From positions 109,331-173,330 of the forward strand of contig NW_005179034.1 of assembly GCF_000350225.1 (NCBI RefSeq): DNA of 64,000 nucleotides, read 5' to 3'. A program made the position numbers and the translations under genes. Below are positions 32,785-45,136 of the stretch, in pieces. The stretch's first letter is position 1. Each line of letters opens with the position of its first letter. This DNA is from Chondrus crispus. Its lineage: Eukaryota > Rhodophyta > Florideophyceae > Gigartinales > Gigartinaceae. A model generated the notes under the pieces. That model made no database searches and was not told the origin of the DNA. It worked only from the letters and a program-made list of their open reading frames with translations.

Positions 32785-35536
32785 GTCCGCGTAGAAATTC
32801 CTCAGCCGAGATGGACGCAGCCTCGCGTTTCTTGGGAGTTATCGCGAGCACATGACAACTGTCCGGACGGTTGTCACGAGCTACTGGATCGCGATCTACT
32901 GGACGGCGAAGCACGGGACCTCATCACCGACCGGTTCGGTGTCTCCCCCATCTGCACGTAAGCGCGATACGCCGTCCGCGAGTTGGTGCTTGACGTCTGG
33001 GCGGTACTGTACCGCGTAGTCGTACTCCGCCAAGCGCAAGCGCCAGCGAGCGAGCCGACCGGAACTGTCCGCTAAATTGAGGACCCAGCGTAGGGCCTCG
33101 TGATCCGTGCGGAGGTTGAACGCGCTTCCGTATAGGTACGGCCGTAGAGTGAGGACGCTCCACACTACGGCCAATAATTCCTTTTCGGTAGTCGTAAAAT
33201 TGTGCTCCGCATCGGTCAACGCGCGACTCCAATATCCGATCGGCCGAGTACCTCCGTCGGCTTGCTCCTGTAGAAGAGCGGAACCCACTTGGTGTCCGCA
33301 CGCGTCGGTGTCCAGCGTATATTTCCGTCCGTAGTGGGGCAGCGCAAGGGTTGGCGGCGCCACGAGGCGCCGCTTCAATTCCTCAAACGCCGCGTATTCC
33401 GCATCGGTTAATATCTCGAACTCGTAGAGCTGATTCCTGCCGGTTTTCTTGTTCAGCGGCGCGGCGATCTTCGCAAATCCTTGCACAAACCGTCGGTAGA
33501 CGTTGCCCATCCCGAAAAAGGATCGCAGTTCCGTTTGGTTCGTAGGCGCGCGCGCGCTCGATCGCGATGACGTTGCGGCGCTCCACCTCCAACCGTCCCG
33601 GACGGATGACGTGCCCGAGATAGGTTACGAAGATGTCGAAAAACGCGCATTTCGCTAATTTTAGAGACACGCCCGCGGTATGTAGCAGCCGTAGTACCTC
33701 GCGCACGTGTGCCATATGTTCCGTAACGGTTCGCGAGTAGACAATGACGTCATCGAGGTAGACCAGCGCGGTCTCCCATTTCACGCGGGACAGGATGATG
33801 TCGACCGCTCGTTGAAATGTCGCGGGCGCGTTTTTGAGACCGAACAGCATGCGTAGAAAGCGGTAGAGGCCCGAAAGCGACGCGAACGTAGTTTTATCGC
33901 GGTCCTCCTCGGAGATCTCCACCTGCCAATACCCGCTATTACAGTCTACCGTGGTAAAGACAGTGGCATCGCCGAGCGAGTCGATGCATTCGTCCATGCG
34001 CGGTAGTGGGTAGGAGTCGCGAACCGTAACGGCGTTTAGCTTGCGATAGACCACGCAGAACCGCATGGTACCGTACCTTTTAGGGACGAAGACCACGGGG
34101 CTCGCCCACTCGGCCGATGTCGGTTCGATGACTCCCGCGCGCAGCATGCGGTCGATTTCCTTCTTCTCCTTCTCGCGCGCGATGGGTCTGGCTCGGTACG
34201 GTGCTTCGTACATCGGCTTCGCACCGGGTTTCAGCTCGATGCGATGCTTCGTAGCATCGATCTTACCCAAGTGGCCGGACCACATGTCCTTGAACTCGGA
34301 CAGCATGTCCGTAATTTCCGACCGGACGGTACTGTCCTGTGCGCCGATTTGGACGTCTTCTTCCCACGAGCGGGTCTTCTCCACGTCCTTATCTGTCAGC
34401 TCATCTGCATTAGCGAGATTGCCACTGTGGGCGTCGTCCGTTTCCGGTTCTTCGCGTAGCGCGCCTCCTCCCGTAGCAGTCGAGCATTTAATCCTTCCAT
34501 CGTCCGTAACGGGTCCTTCTCGTCGCGCCAATTCCCCCACCGACGAGGACTTAATTCGGCTTCCGTCCGTAGCGGGTTGTTCGCGTCGCGCCTGTTCCTC
34601 CGTAGCGGTCGAGGAATTATTTTTGTTCCCTCCCCCTTCCTTAGCGTCGGCCTCTCCGGGGGCCGACACGCCAAGTGTCAGGATGTGTGTGGGGGATGGC
34701 AACGCGAGACCGACAACGGTATGCTTGGGGACGTGGACCGCGCGGTTTCCGAAGTTGCTAACGAGCACCGTAAACGGCTCGCCAGGGAAAAGGTCCATGA
34801 CCCCCTGGGGCATCAGGCATAAATTCTTATGCGCCGTTTTGGGGTGGTTTTGCAGGAAGCAGAGCCCCCCAACCGGTGTTGCGACGCGTACCATCGCTTG
34901 GGTCATCGGGGGTACCGTGACCCCCTTGACCACGAGAATTTTCCGTGACGGTACGTTCGTCGGGAACTCCCCGCGCTTCCGGTCGGCCGAATTTTCCTCC
35001 TGCGGGAGCTGCTGCGACGGTCCCCTCGAGGCCATCTTGCGGTCGTGCCTCGAGGTTGTGACTCCCGTCGGCGCTACGGACGGCGCATGATGGAACAGCA
35101 CCTGCCTCTGCGGTGGCAGGATCGCCTTCACGTGGCGATCCAGGAACGTGGTTCCGAGGATACAGTCCCCCGCAAGGTTGGTGACGACCAAGAACGGTAC
35201 GCGAGCGACGAACTCACCAATCCGGACGTACAGTTTGAGCTCTCCAAGGGCCTTCATCGACCTATTCGAAGTGTCGATGAGCGGCGGGCTCCGCCCGGAC
35301 TGGATGGCAGCGCGCCACCGTTCTGCCACACAGCGTAGGTGGATCAGATTCGGCCCGGCGCCCGAATCTAGAACCGGCGTGGTGGCGCGCATCATCGCGC
35401 GTCGTTGTCCGACCGTTGCGGTGACCTTATAATTTTGCTTCTTGAAGAAGCAAATTGCCGCTTCGTTCGTTCGGGTCTGCGCTTGCGCGCGTACCGGAGC
35501 GGTCGAAGGGGTGCCTTGTTTATTGAGGCTTGGCAT
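32785..35536 (-). pseudogene. Element 3 pol: protease, RT, RNase H
   Basis: The ATG at 35536 begins pol as a separate frame 44 bases after the gag stop. The protease motif VLDSGAGPNLI is intact. An acidic variable linker precedes the RT entry motif (HRIELKPGAKPMYEAPYRA). In the RT, FCVVYRKLN replaces FCVDYRKLN and RMLFGLKNAP replaces RMPFGLKNAP, while the catalytic YLDD is kept. A two-base change in a GC-dinucleotide run near 33550 shifts the frame. RNase H then reads YTLDTDACGHQVGSALLQ through to DGVSRLR. A stop comes after DEVPCFAVQ, and the copy ends shortly beyond. Confidence 0.85.
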
Positions 35537-35582
35537 GGGGAGAATCGTCGACGCCTCTACGCGTCATCCCCGGCTTCCCCCG

Positions 35583-38077
35583 TCACCCAAGGTCCTCGGG
35601 CCCCTCGTCCGTCAGCGGTAGCGCGGGTTCTTCCGATTGGACGGCCACGCGCGGCTCGACCACGTTGATGCCCGTGGGAGCCTGCGCACGCAAATTTCGC
35701 CAAGCGGCCGGCGGTTGACGCTCGAAGGGCGAACCCGGGCGGAGACTTTGACGGATCCGAAGCTTTTGATAATTGGCCTCGCGGGCCTGCAAAAGCTTCG
35801 ACCGCAGCGCGCTATCCGCCACCACAGGACATTGCTCCTGGCGGTGGGCCAGGTCCAGACAGAACCGACACGGCGGGGGCCCAGGTAATCCTTGGTTGAA
35901 GAGCCGGACCCGCTGGTTCTGTACTGGCCCTCCGTACGGATATGCGCGCGCGTCACCTGGTTGGGCGGGCGCCATCGGTGCGCCCGCCGGGGACGAGGCA
36001 GGTGACGGATGGTAGCTAGTCGGCGTCGAGTTAAGCGAGCTCGTCACCGACTGGTCTGTCACCGCCAGTATCTCCTCAGTTTCGGTTCCGCGCGCTGTCG
36101 GGAGCTCAGATAGGGGCTGGACCGACAGCACGGGCCCTGTCCGCGCGGTGCGCGTAAATCTTCTTACCGAATCGGACGGTGCTTGAGGCGACGCGAGCGA
36201 GGTCGCCTGTCTTGGAGCCGAGCGGTGTGTTTCGCCAATCGCTTGCGCGTAGCGTGCCACCCCTTGGTAGTCCACGCCCGGATGCGTCGCGAGATAATTC
36301 CACACTTGCGCGCACGTCGCTGGCAGAAGTCCCTCAACGAAAAGGGACCTCAAGCGCCTGTCCGAAAATAAGGTTCCGCAGCGCAACGCCTTGTCCCACA
36401 ACTGGTTAGTGTACACCTCCTCCGTCATATTTGAGCTCTGACGGAAGGAGGTGAGATCACCGACCCGCTTCGGAAATAACTTCGTCTGTCGCGTACGTGC
36501 GTAATAAAAAGTGAACAACTTCCGCGTAGGTTTCGAGCATCTCGCGCTGCTCCGCATCTACCGCCATGGTGTTCCCGTGTAGCCTGGACTGGAGGAAGGC
36601 GTGAGCCTGCCCAGTCAAATAGAACTAGAAACACAATACGGCCGCGCCTTCGCTGACCCCATTGTGGTCGCAGGCCATCTTGAAGCGCGCGAGAAACCCT
36701 AGCACCGCGATTGGATCTTGACCACCGAATGTGTGGGTTTTCAGCTGGACGTCCAACTTCTTCCAATAACGGTTAACTTGGGGCGCGGTACTCGCGTCGT
36801 AGCGCGCGCTGCGATTTTCCAGCCTATACGTGCGGTAGTCGACGGCCTTGGTGAACAGGTCGTTCAGCGGCCTGATCACCGGCAACCGTTTCGGATCCCG
36901 CCTCGGGGCAGACCGGCGGTCTATGCCCCTGCGATGGCGGTCTCCTTCTCCGTTTGGGCTACTATAGCCATCCAGGTCGGAGTCTTCCCGACGGAACCGA
37001 CGTCGGTCGCGCGCATTGCGGCCTCTGCGGTCGCTTCTGCGCGATTCGTCCGACTCGGTGTCCTCGTCATCGGAGGGGTATCCACCTCCTCTGGCATCGC
37101 GGTATCGCGTATAGCGTCCTTCGCGGTTATCATCGGAGGCGTAACCGACCCCCCCGGCATCGCGGTATCGCGCGGAGCGTGCGTCGCGGTTCTTGCGCGT
37201 CGCCCTGTGGCGATGTCTTGTGTCTTCTTCGTCGGAGGGGTTTTCTGTACCCTCTGAGTTATATCCTTGAGCGCCGGGTGCGCTTCTTCTGCTCGACCGA
37301 TACGGCTGTCGCTTTTCTGTCGCGAAGCGCCCCAGGCGGTTTTCTGTCCCGCGGGAGTCAGCCGTATCGGCGAGTACAGGAGGGCCATTTTCTGTGGGCC
37401 CTCCTGTAGCACCATAAATTGGTGGGAGGTAAATGGTCTTACCCTCCGGGTGAGGGGCCATTGCACCGATCCCGGGTGCGGCGCCGATCGGTCCAGCGTG
37501 CGTTAGCGTAGAATCCAGAGCAGTTGAGTTGCGCTGCGCGCGTGCGTCGACTCCTGCTCCGGCGAAGGCAGTTGCCAGACGATTGCCCACAGCGGAGCTG
37601 GTCGCTCCCTTTAGAGCCGTTCCGGACGGGGATTCTTCATCCACAGTGGTGAGCGCGGTCACCACCTCGCGTTGGACTTGAGCGGGTAGAAGTTCGTCCA
37701 AAGGCGGTGGTATCGCGATGCGTACGTGCGCGTCCACGAGCGCGGGCACCGTTCGGTTGAGGCATACGCGCGCTACCTGGGAGTTCCGTAGCGAGGAACT
37801 CCTCGACCAAAGCCTGGATGCGCGGCTGAATCCCGTCGACAATCCATTGGACGCGATTCTCAGTGCCTGCCGACGCGGCCGTCGTAACATCCAATGCGGA
37901 CGCTCGCGTGCGGCCCGGTCGCGGTGGCGGTCGCAGCAGGGCTTCCGGGTTTTCCACCCGGAGGCGCGGTGCGCCACTGCCAGTGCGGGTGCTCAGACGC
38001 CCGGAGGCGGAGTCTCCCCCTTCTTCCGGTCGGTTCATAGTCGAATACGCTTCGCGATCGACGCGGTGATTTCTCAA
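35583..38077 (-). pseudogene. Element 3 gag (broken)
   Basis: Gag is read in three pieces. The N-terminal frame has an ATG at 38038 (MNRPEEGGDSASG). The main frame is 37977-36625 with two copies of the Arg/Tyr/Asp-rich YRDAGG repeat and the capsid start DYRTYRLENRS. The C-terminal frame is 36557-35583 with the CCHC knuckle CRFCLDLAHRQEQC. A TAG stands where element 4 has the Gln of VWCFQFY, and a frameshift follows near 36560. The overlap of the N-terminal and main frames is the same as in element 4. Confidence 0.8.
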
Positions 38078-38148
38078 CCTTTTCGGTCCGTACGGTTCTG
38101 CACACGATCGAGCGACTACGCGTGCGGCTCAACCTCAAGAGTTATCCT

Positions 38149-38164
38149 CTCCACAAGAGTACCA
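38149..38164 (-). other. Primer-binding site of element 3
   Basis: On the minus strand TGGTACTCTTGTGGAG begins three bases after the LTR end. Element 4 has the same site with one substitution at 45810. Confidence 0.6.
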
Positions 38165-38167
38165 AAA

Positions 38168-38843
38168 TGTGGGATAACTCATCTCCACCCTGGGTTGGGT
38201 GAGAGGCGGAGGCTATAGCGAGAGAGCACGCGGCGCGGACGCGACGCGCTAATTGAACCGATCCGACGAGCTCGCGAAAAGGGAGTGGCTCACTGGCCGG
38301 TTACGCGCGGTCGCCCCGTGGTGCGTGAACGGGAGCGACCGGTAACGGGTTAGAAGCCAGCGCGCGCGATAGACAACCGAAACGGACGTACGTAGGCGCG
38401 AAAGGGACGGGGGAGAGCTTGCCCCAGTTTACTGATGGGGACGGGTGTCAGGTCTTAGCCCCTCAGAGGGACGCCTCTGACACCTGTCCCAGTGTACAGT
38501 AGTACAGTACCTGCCGCCTAGTGCATGCCAGGTACTGTACACAATAAAAAAACTAGCGCCATAATTAGTACTACCGCTCCGACGCTGCTACTACACGTGT
38601 GCACTACTGTACACGCGTGTTGCTTACAAACTACCGCGCGGACGACACGTGTGCTAACGCGCATGCGTAACACGTGTAGACTCCCGCACGGACAACACGT
38701 GTGCTACTGTACACGTGCGGCACGGCACGACCGGTCCGTACACGCGCATGCTCCCTACACGTGGGCACACCCGCCCACGTGTACACTGTGCACGGCGGCA
38801 CAGTTAATAATCTCCCCGCGCGCGCGTCCGTCGTTATACTACA
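38168..38843 (-). repeat. 5' LTR of element 3
   Basis: 676 bp, reading TGTAGTATAA to TTATCCCACA on the minus strand. It is homologous to the element 4 LTRs but more diverged than those are from each other. It is rich in CACGTGT-type palindromes. Confidence 0.85.
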
Positions 38844-39353
38844 ATCGCTCTCGCCTTTCCCTCCCGTGAAGGCTGACGATATCATCCTGCCCCCTTTGGC
38901 ATGGGCCTCAGCCTCCTCAAGCTCTACCCCCTCGTACACTCCCTCCCTGCAACCCCTTCCCAGGCCTTCTGTGGCAAACCGCCTGTCTTCCGTCATCTGA
39001 AGGAGCTCGCTGAGTATATGCAGCTGTATATAGTACCGTTCTCGAATGGTACCGTCGGCATATCAAATATGCCGTACGGGGTCTGACGGGCAATCGACTG
39101 CTTGACTCTTAACTCCGAACGCCAAAACATCGGCCCGAAAATCGGTCCCGCGCCAGAAAGGTACTTTTTCTTTACCATTTGTATCGTTCCCATCCCTTTT
39201 CAGGCGCAGAACTCCAGGCTGGAGCCATCCGCGCCAAAACGTCCAGCATTCTTCGTACCGGTAGTCTTCTCTAACCTGGCCTTGACAATCATCTTTGCGC
39301 CCTGGATCTCCAACTTCGAAGTGAGCGCCTGTCGGGCGGGTACCCGCCCGAAG

Positions 39354-39411
39354 TTGAAGCTGTGTTCTTAGAGTCGTAAGAACGTTCTTAGGACTCCAAG
39401 AACACAGCTTC
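39354..39411. repeat. Imperfect 58-bp palindrome
   Basis: Arms of 28 bp beginning GAAGCTGTGTTCTTAGAGTC and ending with its inverse near CAAGAACACAGCTTC, with two mismatches, centred on GTAAGAACGTTCTTA. It could be two abutting element ends or a hairpin. Confidence 0.7.
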
Positions 39412-39926
39412 ATGCTTCTGCTCTACGAGGAATGTCATCTGGCGGGCGATCTCTACTCTTTAGTCTTTGATGTCCCTGAAATGCCGCGCGCGCAAGGCCC
39501 GTTTCCTTGCCATGCTCGAAACCTCCTCACTCTGATCTTTAGCAACTATCAAAGCCGAGAGTCCCATTTCGGTCTAAACGTCAGCAGCGTTTACTTATTC
39601 CCATTCTCTGGCCGAGCGACGGTACCAGGATCGCAACTCTGAGACGAAAGCGTCAGCAGCAGGCTTGAAGTAACCCATGTGTGTGACAGGTACATGGAGG
39701 CTACGCTCGAAGACACTTCCTTCTCCAAACAACTTGAGGTACCCATGATCTCGATGCACGGGATCGGCACTCTCCCACGCTGCTCGCACAGATAGCTCAG
39801 GGCACACCACAGCAGCGACAGCCGGAGGTGTGGGGCCAGGGGGCATCGAGGCGCCGGTTTCGGCAGGCTATTCGGGTTGCACGATCATAGCTCCAAAGTA
39901 CTCTGCTTGTACTTACTAGAATATGT

Positions 39927-40013
39927 CACTGACTGGGCTGAGAGGAATTTCTCAAGCGTAAAAAATAGACATAGCCATGTGAGGGGGGCTGGTAGGAGGC
40001 TCACGATGGCGCA
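39927..40013 (+). pseudogene. Possible hAT transposase C-terminal trace
   Basis: A short open stretch reads TDWAERNFSSVKNRHSHVRG, which is similar in pattern to the ERxFS...R dimerisation region of hAT transposases. It ends at a TAA and has no supporting upstream domain, so it may be chance. Confidence 0.25.
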
Positions 40014-40215
40014 TTAAGTATCACAGAGCAGTGACGCTACGAGATGATGTACACTTGGTTGGTAATAGTAATTATAGCCACTCGCTATTCTCCGGGGAGT
40101 TTCACCCCTATACACACTAATGTGTACAGAGACCGGAACATTTAAACATCGCTCTTGGACAATATTTCCTTAACCCACTTGTTTTCGGCAGTAACGTCTC
40201 GCAGAGCACCGGAAT

Positions 40216-40700
40216 TGATGTCGGACTAAAACTACTCCGACTTCGGGACTGGGTCTTGGAAGCTGGAGAGAAGAGAGAGGCAATTGAAGTGGACGGTGGT
40301 GAGAAACTGGAGATCTGTTTGGAATGAGTTTAGTTATAGAGCGCCCACCTTCCGTAGCTCCCACGCTGCGGACTTCTTGTCGACGCAGTGCAGAAACTGT
40401 GTGGAAAGGTATGTAAAACGCTAGCTAGGGCCCTAGGGTGCCGTCTGTCGCTCGCTTAAGTACAGCCGCTGCTTACACCGCCTTGCGCCCGGTTCTGTCT
40501 CGCCCCTTGGCCCAACCCCCAACGGTCGCGGACAAGAGGCGCGGCCGGAGACATACAACAAACAACAATTCGAACGACGTTCTCCTCAAAGTGCGCTGCG
40601 AATTTCCTTCCCGTGGTCTGATGACTGTCGGCTAAACTGACCAGTGGGTTCCATGTCCTTTGGTCGGCACTGTACGGTCCTCTGCATTTGCTCACCAACA
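40216..40700 (-). repeat. 3' LTR of the copia element
   Basis: 485 bp, homologous to 57201-57680 at high identity with a small indel near 40350. On the minus strand it begins TGTTGGTGAG. Confidence 0.85.
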
Positions 40701-40989
40701 CACCCGATTTTTTTCATGGCCGAACTGGGAAGATACAACGGGGTACTACCACAACCCCAGAAAGTTCTCTTGTCCAAATTGTCACACAAAAACACGTACA
40801 TGATAAACAAATACAAAAATGAGGGGTAAGGTAGGTCCCTCCTTCTGAGGGCGGAGTCAAGCGTCCCATCTTACGCTTGCACCTACGGGTTCAGGCCATC
40901 AAATTCCTCAAACAGGGCGATCCGGCCGCGGGTCACTGCTCCTCATCACCCACTGCGTAGCTGCAACTGTCATTTTGCCTGCCATCAAG

Positions 40990-41449
40990 TCTAGTCGGTG
41001 TCAATTTTGTACAACCTTCGTCATCGCATCCGCCGGGTTGGATGCACCTGAGACGTGGGCAATCCCGTGGATGTCCCGGCGCTGATAGGCTTGGCGAATT
41101 GCGGCCATATCAATCATCAGTCTTCTTTCTGCGCTATAGCTGTTGCGGGTTACCATATCAAATAGCCCCGAGAGTCTGTCATCATATACAGCGGGTTACG
41201 TTGTTTCGTGATAAGCTGTAGGTCGTGCTTAAGAATACCTTCATCAAAGCCTGCACTGAACGCCATGATTTCGCCAGCGAGAGACGAGTGAGTTACATGC
41301 CTGCACTTGCGACTGCTGTACTCAATGAGATTGACATTCCCGCTCGCGTCCCTCATAGCCATGACGTAACCGATCTGTGAAGAAAAGTCGTCGTTGTTGG
41401 CGAGGGCAGCATCGGTCAGCACAACGATCGAAGCGGTTTTCCTGTCCAA
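40990..41449 (-). pseudogene. Copia RNase H domain
   Basis: Copia-type RNase H: TDAALANNDDFSSQIGYVM (catalytic Asp), YSSRKCRHVTHSSLAGE (catalytic Glu), MMTDSRGYL, and after a frameshift at about 41155 the C-terminal HGIAHVSGASNPADAMTK. The frameshift makes it non-functional as it stands. Confidence 0.8.
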
Positions 41450-42927
41450 AGGCGGTATTTCGATCCCCAGCCCTGCGATTTTCGAACATGGCCAATGATC
41501 TTGTTGGCCGATTTCACGCTGTCGGCAGTGAAGGTTCCCTCAGTTATCTGCGCCAGCTTCGCTACTGCGCAGCAGATGTCCGGAGGTGTATTAGTCAGCC
41601 AGGCGAGCTTTGCTTGAACTGAACGAAGGTCCTGAAACGTTGACCCCAAGTGCATAATCTGGAGCTGCCTAGCGTAGTCGCACTGCGACAGCCTGAATCC
41701 ACCCTCACGGTTCTTTACCACTTGTATGCCAGCAAAGATGATATTGTCCTTTTGCCTTTCCTTGCACTTGAACATAGTGACGGTCTTGCTTGTGTGGTCG
41801 TAGAAGCCCTGTGTCCCTGCCTGCAGCGTATCGTCTACTATGATCCCAGATAGACCAGAAAGCTCCTCTCGTTCCCTGCGAAAATACAGGCTGAGATCTC
41901 CGCAGGTGGGCCGCATCCCGAGATCGCGCACGTGATGTCGCGAGTTGGTAGTTCCCCAATAATCGCCGCTATCGGCTAAGCCGTGCAGTGGCTTGATCAA
42001 CCGGAGGAGCCTTCCCTTCGGCATGTGGAGTTCTGCGGGTGGCCTGAGGTATATCTTACGTAGGAGGGGACTCTCGCTTCATAAATAGGCCTGGGTTATG
42101 TCGAGAGCCCATACGTCGAACCTATACATGCCCGCCAGAGACACAATGATCCTTATCGAGCGCTGGTGCAAAGTAGTGGAGTCGTGTACCACGTTAAACT
42201 TTTCTCTGTCCGTGTGACCCTGGACCACCAACCTTGCCTTCGCTATCTCTTGCGCGGTGCCCACATGCTTTACAGCGAGAGTGAACCTCGAGCCCATCAC
42301 GTTTGCATTCTCTGGTAGATTCCGCTCGTCCACTTCTTCCCACGGACCCATGCTTCGTAGACCCTCAATTTCCTTGCGGCGGGCATTGTCGAACCGTGTT
42401 TCTCTAGCGCGGGCGTCTCCAGGCGGCAAGGTTTCGGTCAGATAGATCCGCTGGTCGTCTGCCGAGTCGCAACTGCTGTAGAATTCTTCGCCGCCCCGTT
42501 CTTGCCACTCGTCATACTCCGGGTGGTAATCCGGGTCATTTCCAGGGTCATCCGGTTCTGATCCCAACTCGCTAGGCTCCGAGTCAAGGTCCGAGTATAC
42601 GGTACTGTCTAAATCGTCAGGCTCCCCCTCCTCGGGGGTTTCTGCCTGTACGTCATCCACTGTGTACAATTTGACAGCGCTGGCATTGTACTCTCTTGCC
42701 TTCCCACGGTCGTCGGACACCGTGATTACCTTTCCCTCGATCTTAAGCACCTGGAACGGCCCATTCGACGAGCTGTTGCCGGCCTTTCCCTTCTTACGCC
42801 AGACTAGTACTGGGTCTCCCTCGATCAAGATTGCGTGAGTAGCCTTCGGTAGTCTTGCGCGTAGTACTGTCTTCAGCCGTAATCTCGCGGTTATCGATTC
42901 CATCTCGTCTCGTGCAGTCTGCATCAT
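41416..42927 (-). pseudogene. Copia reverse transcriptase with integrase C-terminus
   Basis: The piece at 42927-42079 holds the integrase tail (an SH3-like stretch with GPFQVLKIEGKVITVSDDRG), an acidic linker, and RT fingers: KEIEGLRSMGPWEEVDE, the ARLVVQGHTD motif, STTLHQRSIRIIVSLAG and WALDITQAYL. The palm continues at 42024-41416 in another frame with PLHGLADSGDYW and the catalytic box IVDDTL in place of YVDD. Thumb and connection follow with LAWLTNTPPDICCAVAKLAQ. Frame changes near 42060 and at the RNase H border break the gene. Confidence 0.8.
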
Positions 42928-42999
42928 CGAGAGACGAGCTGCGTGGTCGGGTAGTTTACATGTCGCCGCCGAAACCCTTGGGATTACCCCGAAAACGAG

Positions 43000-43620
43000 T
43001 AGACTAGGGACGAGCCCTTAGGGCCCCATGGTATCGTTCATGGTCTTGTTGGAGAGGGCCAATACGATTTCCTTGGCGTGCTCGGGGTGCTCCATCGCGA
43101 TCTTTCTGTAGATGCGTCTCAAAGGGTCGTGGTACCTTTCCCCGACGCCCATTGAGTTGCTACTTTCCACCGGGACGACCTCTACTGCGACTCCGACTTG
43201 CGAGGTGCGGGCATTCCACGACTTGCTAGTAAACACCGAACCCGCATCGCTTCTGACAGAGTCTGGGTAGCCGTTGTAGGTAGCGACCCAGCAGAGGCGG
43301 AACGTTTGCCAAACTTATTCCACTGATTCTCCGAGCAGGAAACTTGCTGCCGAATAGTGTGTGTCCTTGTCAATGACGTGCAGAAGAGGGAGCTTGTGTA
43401 TCCACATCAGGTCTAATATTACCACCCTGTTGAATACAATTCCCTCGTTGATCGAGGCTGTGAACCTCCGCGGCTTTGGGCTGTGATACTTACAGATCTT
43501 ACAGCGCTCGCTGATCTCTTTCAGCAGCGTCCTTACCTCCGGGGTTTCGTGCTTGGGTGCTGAGGGTGTGATCAAGTTAAGTAGTTTCTCCGCCGAAGGG
43601 TGGCAAAATCCTTGGTGCAT
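43000..43620 (-). pseudogene. Copia GAG-pre-integrase and integrase core
   Basis: The N-terminal zinc finger region reads MHQGFCHPSAEKLLNLI and CKICKYH (HHCC). The core begins VVILDLMWIHK with the first Asp, then VIDKDTHYSAASFL. After frameshifts the core ends with VFTSKSWN-like sequence and SNSMGVGERYHDPLRRIYRK (Glu region). A second DDE Asp cannot be placed with confidence because the frame is damaged around 43200-43330. Confidence 0.75.
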
Positions 43621-44130
43621 TTTTTAGCTCCGGTAGCGTGAACAAGATTTCGTCTCCCCATACGTAGAACATGTGAACATCTCGACGCCGGAGTGGTATA
43701 CCCCATCCGATCTTGTCGTGGACGAGAGAGTTCTGGATGTTGTTGACATACAGTTGGTACTCGTCGAGGGCGTCTAGTCCAATTAGCAAGGGGATATTCA
43801 CTCGGACGATGTCGAGAGTGATCTGGATGTAGGAGTTTCCCGGGATCGGTAGCCTCACGTCCATCGTCCCTAAGCTCCGTTACTTTGTCGCCCCAAACAT
43901 GAAAGCCTTATTCGACGGCTTCGGTGAGAACTTGAAACCAATGGAAGCAGCATATGCCTTGGCCTAGGGTAGCCCACGCACCGATGTAGAAGCTCCTGTA
44001 TCGAGGCAGGCTCCCCTGAACGACTGGGCCTGTACCTCGGTCGCCGCGTGAATCGGTAAGACAGGGACCTCTTTTGGGATCGTGATGTGATGATCTGTCA
44101 AGAGTAGAGAATTCTGACTGGTTCCCCATG
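43577..44130 (-). pseudogene. Copia aspartic protease
   Basis: The active-site sequence ACLDTGAST is readable at about 44000, followed after a frameshift by the C-terminal half IPLLIGLDALDEYQLYVNN. The order is normal for copia: between gag and integrase. Confidence 0.7.
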
Positions 44131-44298
44131 TCTGGTTGCAGTTGGCCTCAGCCGCATCTGGATCGATATCTGGATCTGTATCGACGGCAGTGGGTTCGTC
44201 AATAAATTGAATCCAAATTGAGCGGCATATCCGTCTAGCCCGCCGATTTTCCCGTCGTCTGGTGTACTCGAGCCTGACTGCTCCCCTTCATCCCCATC

Positions 44299-45136
44299 TT
44301 ATGCGAAGCGTATTTGGCGATCGTCGCTGCTATCGCTCCCTGGTCCGCTCTGACCTGGATCTTCCCTTAGTGTATCCGCCCAATCCTCGCCATACTGGAT
44401 GCATAGCTCGTCGACGACTTCTCTCATCTCCTCTAGTGTCGTTGTCTCGTGGATTGTCTTGAGGGCTCTTTTCCCTTCGTCGCCGAAGCCATTCTTCGTC
44501 TGGCATTTAGGGCAATCTACTCGACGAAAGACTCGTTCTCCGCAGCCATAACAATTCCCTTTGAACTGGCTCTTGTCTCTAGGTACGTAAGGTTTGTGCC
44601 TTGGGTTGTTCTTCCCCTTTCGGTACATATTTCCGTAATGGATTCCCTTTCCGAATGATCGATCTCCGACTCTGCTTCTGTACCTTCCCCTGTCAAGTTT
44701 CTCTCTTTCTTCGCGGCTACGTTCTTCTTCTATCGCTTGGCTTCTGAGGGTCGAGTACAGTTTGGCGAAGTCCATCTCGTGCGCGCGGGCATTGGTCGGG
44801 CGAGTCCACTTGTATGACCTCACCGCATTTCCAGCCACCGGATTTGGCCCTCGTCCCTTTGCCTCTTGCGCGGCACTAAATTCACGTGTTTCACTATTAC
44901 GTCGCGGACGGCCTTTAGTCCTAGGACGAGCGTCCCTTTTTCGCGGACCTGCTCGTACATCGACAAGGAGTCCAGGTATTCGAGTGTAGCTTCCTGTGCC
45001 TCGCGACCGTGGAGTGTGCTCAACATGAACGTATTCACCTCTTCACACGACTTGAAGTGCTGGGGGTTCGCTGGGACCTTCCGCTTGTAGTACGTGCGCG
45101 CCTGAGCAGCGAGGATGTTCTCGATAATACGCAGAG
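44299..45136 (-). pseudogene. Copia gag, C-terminal part after the nested insertion
   Basis: Continues gag from the breakpoint at 45136 with RIIENILAAQARTYYKRKVP and a helical capsid part. It then shifts frame near 44845 into a basic tail with a zinc-knuckle relic CYGCGERVFRRVDC, in which the expected His of CX2CX4HX4C is Phe. A second CPKC pair follows. The tail ends acidic near 44299. Confidence 0.75.
45132..45136. repeat. Left target-site duplication of element 4
   Basis: CAGAG, repeated at 56213-56217 on the other side of element 4. Confidence 0.9.

Larger units (their letters stand above)
32785..38843 (-). mobile_element. Ty3/gypsy element 3, truncated
   Basis: Same family as element 4, on the minus strand. 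The 5' LTR (38168-38843), primer site, gag, protease, RT and RNase H are present. Similarity to element 4 stops after the SAEEFLR segment near 32795, so integrase, chromodomain, the antisense-gene region and the 3' LTR are missing. Sequence beyond is unrelated. The outer flank of the LTR is ATCGC at 38844; no partner duplication remains. Confidence 0.85.
38844..40210. other. Intergenic region between element 3 and the copia element
   Basis: No gene that I can support. It contains an imperfect 58-bp palindrome (39354-39411) and a possible trace of a transposase near 39927. The rest shows only short frames on both strands without motifs. Confidence 0.45.
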
